64,000 nucleotides of DNA from Lycocorax pyrrhopterus obiensis (taxonomy: Eukaryota; Chordata; Aves; Passeriformes; Paradisaeidae), in the NCBI GenBank assembly GCA_014706295.1, contig JACSVZ010000009.1, positions 34,470,268 to 34,534,267 of the forward strand, read 5' to 3'. Both the position numbers and the translations under genes were made by a program. Shown piece after piece: positions 1 to 12,989 of the stretch. The notes under the pieces were generated by a model. The model did not search any database. It worked only from the letters and a program-made list of their open reading frames with translations, and was not told the DNA's origin. The stretch's first letter is position 1, and every line of letters begins with the position of its first letter.

Positions 1-632
1 CAGCCTTTATTCCTGAGCAAAGAGTTTTACAGAACAATTTACCAGGGCCGTGGAGAGCTAAAGCTGGGAGTGGGTGAATATTTTGCTTTCCACCTCACTG
101 GTTCATCAAGCACAATTAACCCTCTACATGAGAGGGCCACCAGCTGTGCCTTCCCACTGCTCTATCCTCTGTTATGTCACACCCACCCGGAGCCCAGAAT
201 TTGTGAGCACAGTTCATACTGGTCATGGAGAGTCCCAGAATTGCAGAATATTTGCATGAGTAGGGCATACATACACAGCCCAGATGGAAAAGTGTAACGT
301 GGTGTTATATATGAAATTTAAGAATTGGCCTTTTGCATCTTCAAATTCTCCATCTGCAATTAATGATTCACAAAGTCATAGAGTTAAAGATGTTTGCATA
401 TTTCCTTGTTAAAATCCTAATTGTTAATAGATCCCCAAGTTTGTTCCCTGTTTTCCCTCTTAATCCCCAAAATTGTTAAAAGTGTAATGTTTCACTCATT
501 TTTATGAATGTTCAACGCTGTTATCTTACCCCTTGAGATGCTTTAATGTTGAAAAGTTGTGTTTTACAGCAAAATCAATGTTTTTAACAAATGTTTAACC
601 CCCGTAAGTTTTTTAATAAGTTCTGAGATTTG
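1..632. other. Intergenic, no feature seen
   Basis: AT-rich sequence beyond the 3' end of LRP1B. Short open frames here are chance. No repeat family is recognised. Confidence 0.5.
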
Positions 633-1244
633 CTGACAGGCAAGCCTTCGTTAAGTGACCACCTGCTATTTTTAGCTCCTACCTGCCACCCTGCAACCGG
701 GCTCCATGGGAACCCCAAATTTTAGTGAGGATCTTTCCCGCCTTTCCAACTGAGTGACATCACCGAGCAGCTGTCCCCTGGGCAGCAAGCGAGCCACAGG
801 TGGAAAGATATCACCTCATCCCTGGACTTTACCAATCAACAGAGACTTTGGGGGCCGGGCAGTGGGTGGTCATGGGCGGGACCAGGACATTATAAAAGTC
901 CCTGCCACAAAGAAGAAAGCGCTAGTTGCCACAGGCTAGTTGTTGGTGCTGCTGGATGCTGGGTCGTCTGGCCTCTATCCCTATCCAGAGAACTTTTTAA
1001 GGATTATAGACTCTGGACTAGCTGGAGTCACCCCAGCGTTGCAGGTTCCCTGCCCTGGGAGCAAAGCCGGCTCGGCAACCGTGGTCTGTGATCACTGCGG
1101 ACCCGGATTTTTAGTTTTAGTTTCTGTTTTTGTCCCGGACTTGTTTTGTTTGTTTTCTGTTCATAATAAACAGTTTTAATTTCTTTAAAGAAACGAGAGT
1201 TGCCTTGTTTCTGACAGGTGGTGAGGCAAAATATCTGTTGTGCA
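633..1244 (+). mobile_element. Solo LTR-like element (avian endogenous retrovirus type)
   Basis: A GC-richer island of about 610 bp with the anatomy of a retroviral LTR in + orientation. It has a GC box (gggcggg) near 874, a TATA box (tataaaa) near 891, and an AATAAA about 270 bases downstream near 1164, followed by a T-rich and GT-containing tail. The right edge can be drawn at TGCA. A 5-base ATTTG occurs immediately outside each proposed edge (628-632 and 1245-1249), a possible target-site duplication. The left edge does not start with a clean TG, so the exact limits are uncertain. No internal retroviral genes flank it. Confidence 0.6.
885..900 (+). promoter_or_regulatory. LTR core promoter (TATA box)
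   Basis: The motif attataaaag sits about 18 bases after a gggcggg Sp1-type box and upstream of the R/U5-like part of the LTR. This is the expected arrangement for a retroviral U3 promoter. Confidence 0.5.
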
Positions 1245-4200
1245 ATTTGATTCTCTGTTAAGTGGCAACACCATGTTTCCCAGCTGTATCTACTTGATGA
1301 ACAGTGTATGGAGTTAAATCAGAGGAATTCTACTCGAAACATCAGCTGAGAACTGTAAATAATATAATTACTATAATAATATAGTGCAATGCAATGCAAG
1401 GTGCATACAGGTGTCAGAGCGTTGAGAGCAAAGAAAGAGAAGATGCTGGGTACAGGGGCTGATTGGCAATGCTAATTATCCCTCATGAATGGATAACATA
1501 TATAAAAACATTATTATTTGTATAGGATCCTGAATGCTGAAGGAAGATGAAACCACCTGGTTGTGCCAGGAGGAGTGATGGGACAGGATGGATTCCAAGG
1601 AAGGGACACAGATCAATGACCCTGTGCTGCTTTCAGCCCGAGTTCTCCAGGCTCAGGAACCAAGCAGGGCTCCCTGTCCATTCTGCACTGAACTTTAAAT
1701 TGCAGAGAAAAGCAGGAACTCAAAAGGAGTTTCAGTAGTGAAGCTGCACTTTACTTTTCATAATAATGGATTTTTTAAAAGGTATGTCAAAGAGAATTGA
1801 ATTTGGGTCCATGAATACAGCAGTAAGTGATGTAACTCAAGTTAATTACATTATCTCTGTCTGCCAAGAACTGGATTTTTCCTTCTTCCAGCAGATATAC
1901 TCCACATATGGTAGTCTTGGTTAAAATCTAAGCATTCACTTTAGATCAGTGTGTTTTCCTAGTGAACTATTCTGAATACATTTTGAATTTATAAAATAGT
2001 CTCAGGAGCAAAAACTATTGAGAATGAAGATGGGGAAGTAGAGACCATATGAAACTGTTTGTAACTCTTTTCTGTGAGATTTTGGTGTACGTGTAGGAGT
2101 GCCCCTGTCCAAAGCCAGCCTGTGCTCCAGGGGGTGGGGCATTGACAGCCCCTGCCCTTTGGGCAGTACTTTTTATAGCAAAAAAAAAGCTCCATCAAGG
2201 CATGAAAGAGCCCAGGGGACCAGGAAATGGCCAAACTGTTACTTGCAGCATTAAATCATGGAATGTCCTGAGGTGTGCATTGGGAAAGCAAGGTTTTCCC
2301 CAGGCTTTGTGGAGAAGATGGTGCTGCTCTGACAGAGTGATGGTTCTTATTTCTTTTTGGCCTTTGGCCCGTGACTATCATTTCACATCCAGATGCCCAT
2401 CAGCAGTGTCCAAACAACGTTCATTGCAGTGACATTATTGTTATTGTTGTTGAAAAATGAAAGTAAACAAGAGGCCTGGACGTTTCCATAGGGCAACAGG
2501 GTTTAACAAGCACTTTAAAATACACAATTTTTCAGATTTTTCACTTGAGTACTCTCAATAGCAATACTGTGTGTTCTTACATGGGTTTCAGCCTGCAGAT
2601 TTATGCTCTAGTGTGAACTACATTGCTACCTTCAGCAGTAAACTTGGATCAGGAAAAAAAACAAACTGATATGCCCTGACTGCACAGTGAACCTAAAAAA
2701 AAATATCCTGTCATTAAGAAGCAGGTTTGCTACACAGAATTCTGAACAGCCTTTAATTTCCACTGTACATTCCCACACACACTCGATGAACTGCAAGCTC
2801 ACGCAGAAAGCATTCAGAGAAGGGATTTTAAATCCTACAGCATAAAGAAACTGATTTAATCAGCTTAAAGCATGTTGATAAAATAGTTAAGTAGATTAGA
2901 TTAAAATTCAACACTTGCAATGTTTCATGAGTAAAGCTGTTTAGTCCCTATGAGTGGCATTTTTCTTTGCCATCATCTAAGGAAAGCAAAGGACGCTGAA
3001 TACATGTCACTTACATCACAATAAACACTCTGCTCCTGGCAAACTTGGAATTCAGAGCACTCATAAAGAGAAGGTTATGTAAATATCCGTTTCCTATTAG
3101 AAATTTAATTATGTGAGACCGGGCTATGAAAATCAGAAATCTCTTCCTGCCCATGTACCTGGACTTCAGAAGACATCCATGTGTTTCTGTAGCACGATAG
3201 TCTCAAATATTCTGAAATTCCTAAAAATTCCTAAAAAACCAGTGTTGCCATATGTCACACTGACACAAGAAATACTTACAAAAGTGATTTTGATATTCAA
3301 ATACAAAGCTAAGCAGCACCAAGAGCAGTATCAAGTAATGCAGATCCATCTCTGTGGTGATTGCTGCCAAGTTCCCCCCAGCTTAGCAAGCAGAACAGGT
3401 ACAGAGAACTCTTAAAAGCAATCAAAACTGAAATTACAGGGGGGAAAAAGTAGGATAATGGAGCACTTTGCTTTGCAAGGCTGTTTTAGGTTAGGTCAGG
3501 CAGAGTTTTCAATGGAAATAAAAAAATTCTATGCAGTGACAGCAACGAAAACTGAGTAGGAGATGCCCTTGTTATCACAAATGTCAATTTCCCTATGTAT
3601 CCTTTAGAAATATAACTTTTCATGAACCTCCCTACTTTGTAAGGTTATCACGAGCCCTGAGGGAAGGGAGCCAGTCCAGCCAAGCTGGCTGAGATGTCCG
3701 TCGTCTGGAGCTCGTGAGCCTGTGCCCAGAGGAGGTCAGCACAAAGTGGAGCTGAGAGAGAATTCAAGAGCCATCAGAGAAGAAATGGCAGAATTTCAGT
3801 TCCTCGGGGCCAGAGAGCCCAGTGGCAAAGGTGAAGAGTGAGGGGGGGAGCTGGAGTGCAAGTTAAGGGCTGCTAAAACCAGCTGGAGAGAAAATGGGTG
3901 TGATCATTGCAACCACACAGAACAGATCCAATGCCTTTCACAACTACAGCCTTTACACAGCAGCATTTTTTTGCCCTTCATGAAGGAAACGTGGGGTCAG
4001 GGCCTTCCCGGGACTGTTTTCTGGTGTTCACTTCTCTTGTCTTCTGTTCTGTTTTCTGAAATCCTCTTTTTAGCAGCTAAGAATGCTGAAGGGGTAGGTA
4101 AGAGGAATCCCAAACAACAAAAAAACCCCACCTCACTAGAGCGCCTGGGAACATGACAAGACACCACCTATTTGAAATGTCATCCTGGAGAAAGTCTCTT

Positions 4201-4335
4201 CTGCATTCTACCAGCACGGACCTTACTTCAGCCTGGCAAAGCTCAGAGGTTTTCCCCAGCAGAAATGATTCAGAATGTTTTGTAGGCACAAGTCTTGCCC
4301 TTGTAGACATAATGAAATCAGATTTATTGGCTACA

Positions 4336-4403
4336 TTATCACAGAATCATAGAACATCCTGGGTTCAAGGTAACCCACAGGGATCGAGTCCAACTTCTCA
4401 GAT
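4336..4403 (-). mobile_element. CR1 LINE 3' tail fragment
   Basis: The + strand reads tcacagaatcatagaa followed by cctgggttcaaggtaaccc and a gagtccaacttct segment. This matches the complement of the CR1 3' end (terminal ATTCTATG-type repeats and the preceding tail), so the element lies on the minus strand and is heavily 5' truncated. Confidence 0.6.
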
Positions 4404-6379
4404 ACATCAAATACTGTCTACATGATTCTCTGATGTCCAGAATTTTGCAGAGGTATGGATACAAGCCTTGTTTGTTTGGGGTTTTTCTCTGCTGAAATAT
4501 GAAGATGTCTGCTCACAGTGCCAATTCAATTTGAGGGTTATTTCCTTACAGATCGTGCCCGGCATCAGCAAGGGACCGATGCATCTCTTCACTTACAGAG
4601 CAAGATTTACAAGTGGCAATTCAGAGCTCTGTGTTCACTTGGGCTGCAGTAGAAGGGAGACAGAAAGCAAAGAGTCTCCGTGAGCCCCTCCCTCCTCAGA
4701 GATCCCACACAGACCGTGAGATGCAGGGGAAGAGGACAATGAGACACCTGTGGCCTTTGTGCTGCCCCACAGTCTGGCTGGAGATGACATTCCAGCAGGA
4801 CCCTCCGTGCTCGTGAGATGTAGAGCAGGACCGAGATGTGCCCACCACAACACGGTCATCTCTGCTTCATTTTAACTCCTCACTTTCCTAAGGGCTGTAG
4901 AAAGAAGAATGGTTTGTCCATGGTGGGTGGGACGTGGAGCTTTAAACTTCACCAGTGGAAACTGAGACTTATGCATCATCAAAAAAAAAAAAAAAAAGGG
5001 ACTGCAAGGGCTGAAATTGGCTGTTTAAGGGCATTGCTGTCACTCTTCAAAAATTCTGGAGAAATGCCTGTGGAGGCTGGCTGAGCTATAGCTGATGATG
5101 TTAGGGAAACGTGGAGAAGGCAAGAAGACCCCCAAGGTACTGTCAAGCCCTGTGATTCTGTATTTGTTATTCTTAATTAAGTAGCTCCCTCCCTTGGTGC
5201 TGTCCACAGGGTTTCTGTCATCCGTAATGAGTATGATTCTGTTTTTCTGTCATTCAACTCTTCCAAAAGACCACAAATTTTAAACTGCAATTCGAACTCT
5301 AAAATTGCAGGAAATATAAATAAAAGGAACAGCTCCGCACGAAGAACTCTATTTTATCTGTACCCATGAAAACCCAGTTAATTTCCCCGACTTTTTTCAA
5401 ACTGCCAGAGAGTAGGAAGTAAAAAATCTTATGAAAACATTGAAGAAATAGAATTGCATTTGAGTACTTTGGAATATGAATAAAGAAGGGTTGAAAACAA
5501 TTTAAGAAATAAGAGGCTTCAAGTAACTGAGTCCTACAGAGTTTGGATATGCATTGTACCTATAGAGATAGATAATCTCTGAAACAGCAGAAAACAAGAA
5601 TTAAAAGGATCCCATCTGATGTATAAGGTGTTTTACTGGTTAGACTCCTTTTTTTAACTTCCTGTGTGGAGCTATTACCCTGGACTTTGACATCCCTCAA
5701 AGCTCCCTCAGCCGGCTAAGGGAAAATCTAAACAGAATTATTTCTTCATAATATCCATACTTAAAATACACCGCATAGTTGCAAATGAAGAAACCCCTCA
5801 AAATCATAAGTCTCATCTTTTTCTCCTCTTCTTTTTGAGTTTTAGGTAACTTACATGTAGCTTTCCATGTACCTCTTGGAGTCTCCATCCTTTTTCTCCA
5901 CGCCTCTGGAGCGGCACCTCTGGAGACAGTTCCCTCTCACAGCACTCGTTCACGGAGCCAGGCAGATTTTGTGAGTTCCCCAAAGGCTTGTCCCAGATCT
6001 AATCTTGCTCTCTTGCCATTACAAGGCTGCGTAGGTGTTTTTCTTAATTAAGAAGGGCCTCGTTTCCCTTCCTCTGAGACACAACTGTTGCTTTATTAGG
6101 TCAAGACACATCTCCTCTCCTGATGGACTAATTAACTGCTCCTTGTCCCAGTGAAGGTAGTGCTTCCTATCCCCTCCCCTTCAGAGGGTCACCAAGCTCC
6201 TCTCAGGGTGAAGCATCCTTTTCGATGGACTTTTGTATTTTACATCAAGCTGTACAAATAAACACTCTTGACCCAGCATTGCAATGCAGTTTCAATGTTC
6301 ACAGGTTACTGCCTGTTCCTGGCTGACATGGAAGCAATTAACCACCCCGGGGTGACCTCGGGGTGACTGACCTCAGCAT

Positions 6380-6640
6380 TTTTCTCTTTGATGGACTGTA
6401 ACAATTGTTCTAATAATAATGATGTCAACAAAAATAGGATGTGATACAGTAATATGTGACAAGATCCAGGTTGTCATACTGTATTTATGGGATATGGCTG
6501 TTTAAACAGACAATACGATTGCTGCTTTTCAATTACATTTTCATTATGGTAAATGATTTGCTGTTTCATTTACTGCTAATGTGCTTGTTAACCTAAATTA
6601 TTTTATTCCTTCATTAAAATATTCAATTTTTAAAAAGTCT
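6380..6640. promoter_or_regulatory. AT-rich block, possible conserved non-coding element
   Basis: A non-repetitive stretch with several homeobox-like cores (caattac, attatggtaaatg, gctaatg) and no coding pattern. It resembles deeply conserved developmental enhancers by texture only. Confidence 0.2.
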
Positions 6641-7289
6641 AAAAGTCTACTTTTAAAAGATAAGTGAGAAAAATTCTTGAAGTTATTTTCAAATATTGAA
6701 ATGTTATTTACATTTTAAAACACTTATAGCAGTAGACATAAATTGTAATGGATGTATGAAGCTTTTAGTATGAAAAAGAGGTTTGTCCTGCTGATCATAG
6801 ACCCTTAAAAGTAATTAAATAGTCTCTTTCAATTTTGATATTCCTTAAAGAAGGACACTGTTGCCTAGTCAGATGTGCTTAATTAGGACTTTTCAGTGAC
6901 AAGAGATGCTGTTCAACCCTTTAAGACTCATTAATTTTATAACAAAATGCATGAGAGCTGTCATATCGTTTGCCAGATATTCTTAAAACTGGGTAGATAA
7001 TATTTTGGTTAGGATTATGGACAGCTGTAACTGTCCAGTGGGATTCAGTCTGGGAAATAACCAGTTAAGAATTTTGTTGGTCTAAAGAAGTGGGGCCAAA
7101 CCCAGTGGCGGTGATGGTGGTCCTTCACCCCAGGAGTCCTTCAGTGGGACACAAGGATGTGTAATCCCTATTTCCCACACAGTCCTTCCGTGCCTGACAT
7201 TGCTTTCCAGCTGCTGCCGCCGTACTCGGGGATTGCTCTCAGCCCTTCCACTCGCGGTGTCCCCGTGCCCTTGCATATTTAATCATAAT

Positions 7290-7480
7290 TGGAAGTCAAG
7301 TGACTTTTACGAGACATGAATGTTAATTACCTCTCAAATTGCCGGAGAGGGTACTTTGTCTGGAGTTCCTCTGATTGTGGTAATTAATTAGTTGTGCGAG
7401 GTCAGCCTCCTGTCTTGCACAGTTCATTGAACAGCGTCTTTTCAAATATTTATAAAGATGTTTTAGTACCTATCACTGAA
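7290..7480. promoter_or_regulatory. Possible conserved non-coding element with TAATTA sites
   Basis: Contains ttaattacc, ggtaattaattag and a non-repetitive core cctcctgtcttgcacag. Clustered TAATTA homeodomain cores in otherwise unique sequence suggest an enhancer. Conservation is not tested here. Confidence 0.22.
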
Positions 7481-7549
7481 AGCTACATTAATGTTTTAAT
7501 TTAAGGAGAAAAAAGCACAACTTAATCCCCGTCAGACACAACTGTGGTA

Positions 7550-7554
<5 letters not shown>

Positions 7555-7597
<43 letters not shown>
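7555..7597. repeat. (TA)n microsatellite
   Basis: An uninterrupted TA dinucleotide run of 43 bases, flanked on both sides by tgtctata. Confidence 0.95.
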
Positions 7598-7600
<3 letters not shown>

Positions 7601-8629
7601 TATATAATAGCAATCTCAAATTAAGCATTATGTTTTATTTTATTCATGTTCATTAAGAATAGGGGAGAAATATAGCTGATTCTGCAATGTAGGAAACAAA
7701 CTGGGAAAAATGAACTAAAGCTAAAACTGTAGAAAAAAATTACATTAAAGTTTTTTCAGGGCAATGAACTACTAGGATTTCAGGAATTTCAAGATGATTA
7801 AAATAGCTGAATATATGCAGAAAATCATCACAGATCTTCCACAAAGGCTTAACATCTTCTGAAAAGTGACAGATAAGACACATGAGGGCAGAACAAGGTC
7901 CGAACCCAATCAGACACGCAGACAAATCCCAAAGAAGGGCACTCTTTATGACAGACCAATTTTCAAACTGCCTATTGAACTACAAAGCCCTACAGGGTAG
8001 ATGGGTTTTGTTTGTACCACCATAGCTCACCACAGCCAGTGGAAAGGACACCAAAAGTCCATGGGATCTCCAGTCTGGGGGAGCAGGGGATGCACACCAG
8101 CCTTGGGGAGTTCACACACAGCACAGCTTTTACTACACAGTGACTCTGGTTCTGCTGTACAAAGAGCCCTGGAACAGTCTGACTGCATAAGAGAAGTTCA
8201 AATGACTGCCAAGGAGCTCTAATTGGAATATTGCGACTCCTGAAGTGAGGACAGACATGCAGCATTGCATAATTACATGGCTTAGGCTGATCCAACAGAT
8301 TTGATCACTGGGCACCTTAAAACTACCTGGCTGCTGTGCTCCTCCTGCTCTGAAAAGCAGCAGACAAGACCAGACTTTTTAAGTTGAACGTTTACAAGTG
8401 TACACACGAGGGCAGGATATGCACATGTGACGTTTTTGTGTGAGGTAGGAGAAGAGAGATGTCCAGAATTACAGACCTGCCTGGAGAAGGGCAACCTTAA
8501 CCTTACACGTAAACTAGACCACTCATCCCATCTTGTTTTATTCTTCCTGAAGGACATCTCTCTTGATGTATTATTATAAGACATGGCAGACCCCCTCCCA
8601 GTATGCTGGAATATTACTTGAACATTTCT

Positions 8630-8675
8630 TCCTTTTCCTTTTAAAAAGAAAAATTTCCTTTTTAAAAAGAAAATT
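8630..8675. repeat. Tandem pair of self-complementary T/A-rich units
   Basis: Two near-identical copies of a unit of about 20 bases, ttccttttaaaaagaaaa and ttcctttttaaaaagaaaa. Each is largely palindromic around TTTTAAAAA. Confidence 0.6.
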
Positions 8676-11600
8676 GGTTAAGGACCTCTATCACCTCAAA
8701 ATAACAGCATGACTCTGGCTGCTATACTTACACTTCTGTAATCACTTCCTGATTTACAAAGCAGTTAATCTCATATATTTCACCAAGCGTGCAGAATTTC
8801 TGTTGGGCAGCTCTGGGGATACCTGGCCAAACTCTTGAATGCACGGAGGAAAGGCAGGGTGTGGTGATGTCCACAGCACACCGTGAGGGCTGAGGCAGAA
8901 GGCAGGAAGCTCCACCTGAATCTCTCTGCTACAGTTTTCCTGTCAGGTGTCTCTGCTCTCACACCCAGCAACCTCATGCTCTTCAGAGCTTCATTCCTGC
9001 TTTCCTTATAGGCCAGGACTCCACCCCATGGGATACCCCAAAGCTCAGTCCTCGATGGAGTTAAAACTTTGTCCATACATTTTCTGCTGCTCTTTGGACA
9101 GAGCAATTCCATTGTGGCTCCTGTGCTGATTTAGGTGTTGGTCTGTCACAGAGCTTGGTGAGCGGCTCAGACACACACACAGGGCACCACATTTAAACAT
9201 CATCAGGTGTAAACTCATTCCCCGAGGCTCAAATGCAGTCCCTTGCCAACCCCTTGAGTTATTCAGGTGTCTGGAAACTCACCTGTTGAGCAGGTCATCT
9301 CTTCAGCAAGTGTTCTCATGCATCTACACAGATTTACCTTATTCTGTTTATCGCTATTGAATCATCAAACACCAACTCGTGTGACAGAATGCTGCTTGTG
9401 CATTACCACATTACAAACACAGTGAGAAACTGTTGGACTACACAGCTTGTTTCCTGAAATCATCTGAGGTGCCAACTCTTGTAACATTCAAAATTGTTTA
9501 TTTAAGAAATATTTTAAGAAAAAGTCAGTGACCAGCTTCTCTAATCCTTTTTTGTTTTTTCTCTTCAGGATGAACAGATACTTTAAAAGAACTTTAGCAG
9601 TAATCCTAAATTAATATTTCATTTGAGTTTCCATGGTAGTTTCACACTTTCTACTCACCTATGAACATAATTTTTTACTCGGAGTAGCTGCAGATGAGTT
9701 CTGATACCATACACATTGTGTATATGTACGTACCTTGGTATTTTAAAGTTTGGTTTTTTTTACCAAAAAATGGATCATTAGTAGGCTTAGTAGCAGTAGT
9801 GGAGGTCAGCAGTACCATTATCTTCTTTCCAGGGAAAACTCATTGAACATCCTTTGAGGCCAGCAGACAGTTCCCTCTATACAAGTGCGACTTTGAACAT
9901 CACTGTCAGAGGTCATGAGAGGCACAACACGTACCAAGTGATGTGCAGTTGGCACAGGGAAGCAAAAAAGAATCCTCAGGCTTTTTTCCTCCTTTTTGTC
10001 ATCTTAAAATATGGGCACTAAATGAGAAACCCTTACTTCCATGAGATCTGTATTTCACACGTGGAGACGGTAAGCACGATAAATTAGTGACCCAGGATGA
10101 TAAATTATCCTTCCCTCCACCAGCCATCCTTCCGTCCATCTAAGACTTGAAAAATTCCAAATGCTTCAACACTTCTGCAGAGATGCCCAGGGCTGGACAG
10201 ACAAGATCCATTGTTGGTCTGCTTGTTCCACATGAAAAATGTCTTTACTTTTAAGGCCAACAACCTTGAGGACCTTTTATCATCACTGACATTGCGTCCC
10301 TATATCATCTTCTCATCCTCCAAAAAGGGGATGCATGAGAAGACACTTGGTTCTATTCTGATATGTTAGGCACTTCCACAAATTTTCTGAAATGTTTACA
10401 CAAAATTCCATTAATGTACGTGACTGCACTGACTCTGATAAAAATAAAACTATTGCTGCTATATTAGGACTTTCTCAGCAATCTCACTGCTAAGTAATAG
10501 ACTTAGGTAGAAATTTTAAAGGCATTCCACGACAGTTTCCTTCTGCAAACACCAAACACCATGACTGCCTTAGAAATGAAAAGGAAACAATTAGAAAATG
10601 CAACAGCAAAATAAATATTCTCAAAATAAATGTTCTCAAATGTGCTTCCTGGTGTGTTTATCAACGGAACTGCATTGATGTTGGCAGTCCCAGTTGTGTG
10701 GAGTGACAAATCAGAGTACCCAGAGTGTCACCCATCTCAGTTTGTCATTCAGAACTTTTGTTGGCATCATTTAGAGTTTATGTAGACTCTTGCATAGACC
10801 AAGAGGCCGATCACAAGGCAGAGACTCCACTGCACTGGTGTGTAAATAAACTAGAATAACCTCCATGGGGAAAAACAAATCCATTAGACACAACTATAAA
10901 ATTTTGAACAAATCCTTTTTTTCTTTTTCATGTTTTGCATAGAGATTCTCCATTTAGCAAAGAATTCTAGAACCTAGTTTGTGATGGATCACATCATGCC
11001 CCTCTTCAAACTTACGTGCATTTTTGTTGCCTGTTGAATAAAAATGTGGGTATTCCTTAGCCTGAGAGCACAGAGTCAGTGAACAGTGTGTTTCAGGGTT
11101 AGACTGATCAGAAGTTCCATTTCCCTAAAAAAACATTTAATACCTGCTGTTTGTGGATTTTTCTTGCTGTTTGCTAAGAAAAATCATTAGCACTGTGGAA
11201 GAAAAATTTTACCCTGATGAATTCTGTGGAATAGTACAGAACTAGCATTTCACATCAATGTTCACTGAATGCTTTCACAGGAAAGCAACCAGAAAAAGCC
11301 TTGCAACTACACTGTGAAGAGACAGATGCTTTATCAGTGATGCAGCCAATTTTTTTTTTTTTACTTCTAAGCTTGTGTCAACTTAAAACACACATGAATC
11401 CGTGCCATTAATAACAGCAAAGAGGCTTTGGGAATGTAAAAAGTTAAACATTTTTCTTGTCCCTTCTAAAATTTTATAGAATTTCCTGCCCATAAACATT
11501 TTACTGAACTGATGAGGATGCACATATAAGTAATTGATCAGGTCCTCAACCCTTCGCCCTTCAGCTCCTTGTGTGTTCTGCCCACCTATGGAACCGGGGG

Positions 11601-12822
11601 ATTCTGGGGCTGTTAAAGGATTGTGGAAACAGCTCCTGTGCAGAACCTTGGTACAGCAAAAAACCAACAAACAAAAAACCCCATTGTAGATTATTACACC
11701 TATGTGCAATTTTAAGTATGGCAGTGGTAGAGGTCAATATCTCCATGAAAATTCTGCCTACATACTTAGGACCTCATTCTGATCTAATATCCAATATTTA
11801 ATTGCTCCACTAACATCAACTGTGTATTTATAAGGAAATAAACTTATTTTTTGTAAAGTAATTTACTCTCAAGCAAGTGTAAGGTAAATAAACTGTCTCA
11901 TTGAAGGGAAACTGAGACATCACAACAAGTCAAATTCCTCAGGCCTGTGTAAGAATTCATGATTTCAAAATCACGTTACTGCTATAACCACTAGATAAAA
12001 TTTAGTTTTACATGAGTTTTGAAGATAAGAGATTCTCTGCCAGAAAATGAATGGTAAAGTTTCTGAAATGTCCAACTACTTACATAACATAACAACTGTA
12101 ATTGTGAAGAAAAAAAAAAAACCAACAAAAAATGAGGGCCTAATCCACCTCTGATGATGTCAGCAGAACAAAGGCAGAACCTGTGGAATCGTAGCTGTGT
12201 GGTATGAAACTATTTAATACAGTATTTTTATAGAAAAAATAAGAGCTTTAAAATTCTATTGACATTAATATACAGCTATACACCTAAGTTACCCAAACAC
12301 GTGCAGAGCTGCAAAAACATTCAAATAGAATTTGTATAAAAAGCAAAAATTTTCATTAAGAAAAGGGATTTAGCCATTTGTACAAAGTAATGTTCTTTCA
12401 CTTCAATTTGCTCTTTCTTTAGCTTTCATTTTATAAGTTAAATTTAAAAATTAGTCAACACACTGAATTAAGTATGTAGATTTTCATTTAAATAAATCAG
12501 TCAACAATTTTTTTATAAAGTATTTAACACTTCATTGTAGAAACATAGGCAAAATGACTATTATAACCAAAATGAAAAATACTGTTCAATTTAAAAAAAA
12601 TGTACTTAAACAAGAACCTGAAAAAGTTTATGATATGCATAACATTGTTCAAGCAAAATTGCACTAGTATTACATAAATCAAGAGTTTTATAAAGGCCCC
12701 AATATGGCAAAGTTTAGAAATAGGTAGTATGCATGCACAATAGTACAACAAAAATCTCTTATAAAACAGCAGTTATTTTTGTAATGCTTGTACAAAGGGA
12801 ATAAAGAGCAACCACAAACATA

Positions 12823-12828
12823 TTTAAT
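12823..12828 (-). terminator. Candidate poly(A) signal ATTAAA for LRP1B
   Basis: The common variant hexamer, followed on the minus strand by a GT-rich run within about 20 bases. This makes it a good candidate for the distal cleavage site. Confidence 0.4.
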
Positions 12829-12983
12829 CTGTTAGGTTAATATATTATGATAGCTAAAAGTCAGTCATGTCTAGCAGAGGAAGGAAGAGTCCTCCACAGT
12901 ATATGTGTGAATACGTCTTTTGTGCCTTTAAAGTTATGTATAAAATATTTTGATTCAGTTCAAACCTGAAAGTAATTGTATTC

Positions 12984-12989
12984 TTTATT
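12984..12989 (-). terminator. Candidate poly(A) signal AATAAA for LRP1B
   Basis: A canonical hexamer on the minus strand, about 1.23 kb after the stop codon. The sequence downstream of it is not strongly GT-rich, so it may be the weaker of two sites. Confidence 0.4.

Larger units (their letters stand above)
1245..12822. other. Intergenic region downstream of LRP1B
   Basis: About 11.5 kb without a recognisable gene. Contents I can name are a CR1 tail near 4336, an A18 run at 4981-4998, a (TA)n run at 7555-7597, an imperfect duplication near 8630-8675, and AT-rich blocks near 6380-6640 and 7290-7480 that look like conserved non-coding DNA. Open frames up to 110 codons here show no domain or codon pattern. 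Confidence 0.6.

Noticed and set aside
4981..4998. A18 run as evidence of a retroposed gene
   Set aside because: No processed-gene sequence or target duplication precedes it. It is a plain homopolymer.
8282..8584. 100-codon minus-strand frame in the intergenic region
   Set aside because: No homology is recognised and overlapping frames of similar length occur in the same place. Chance is the best explanation.
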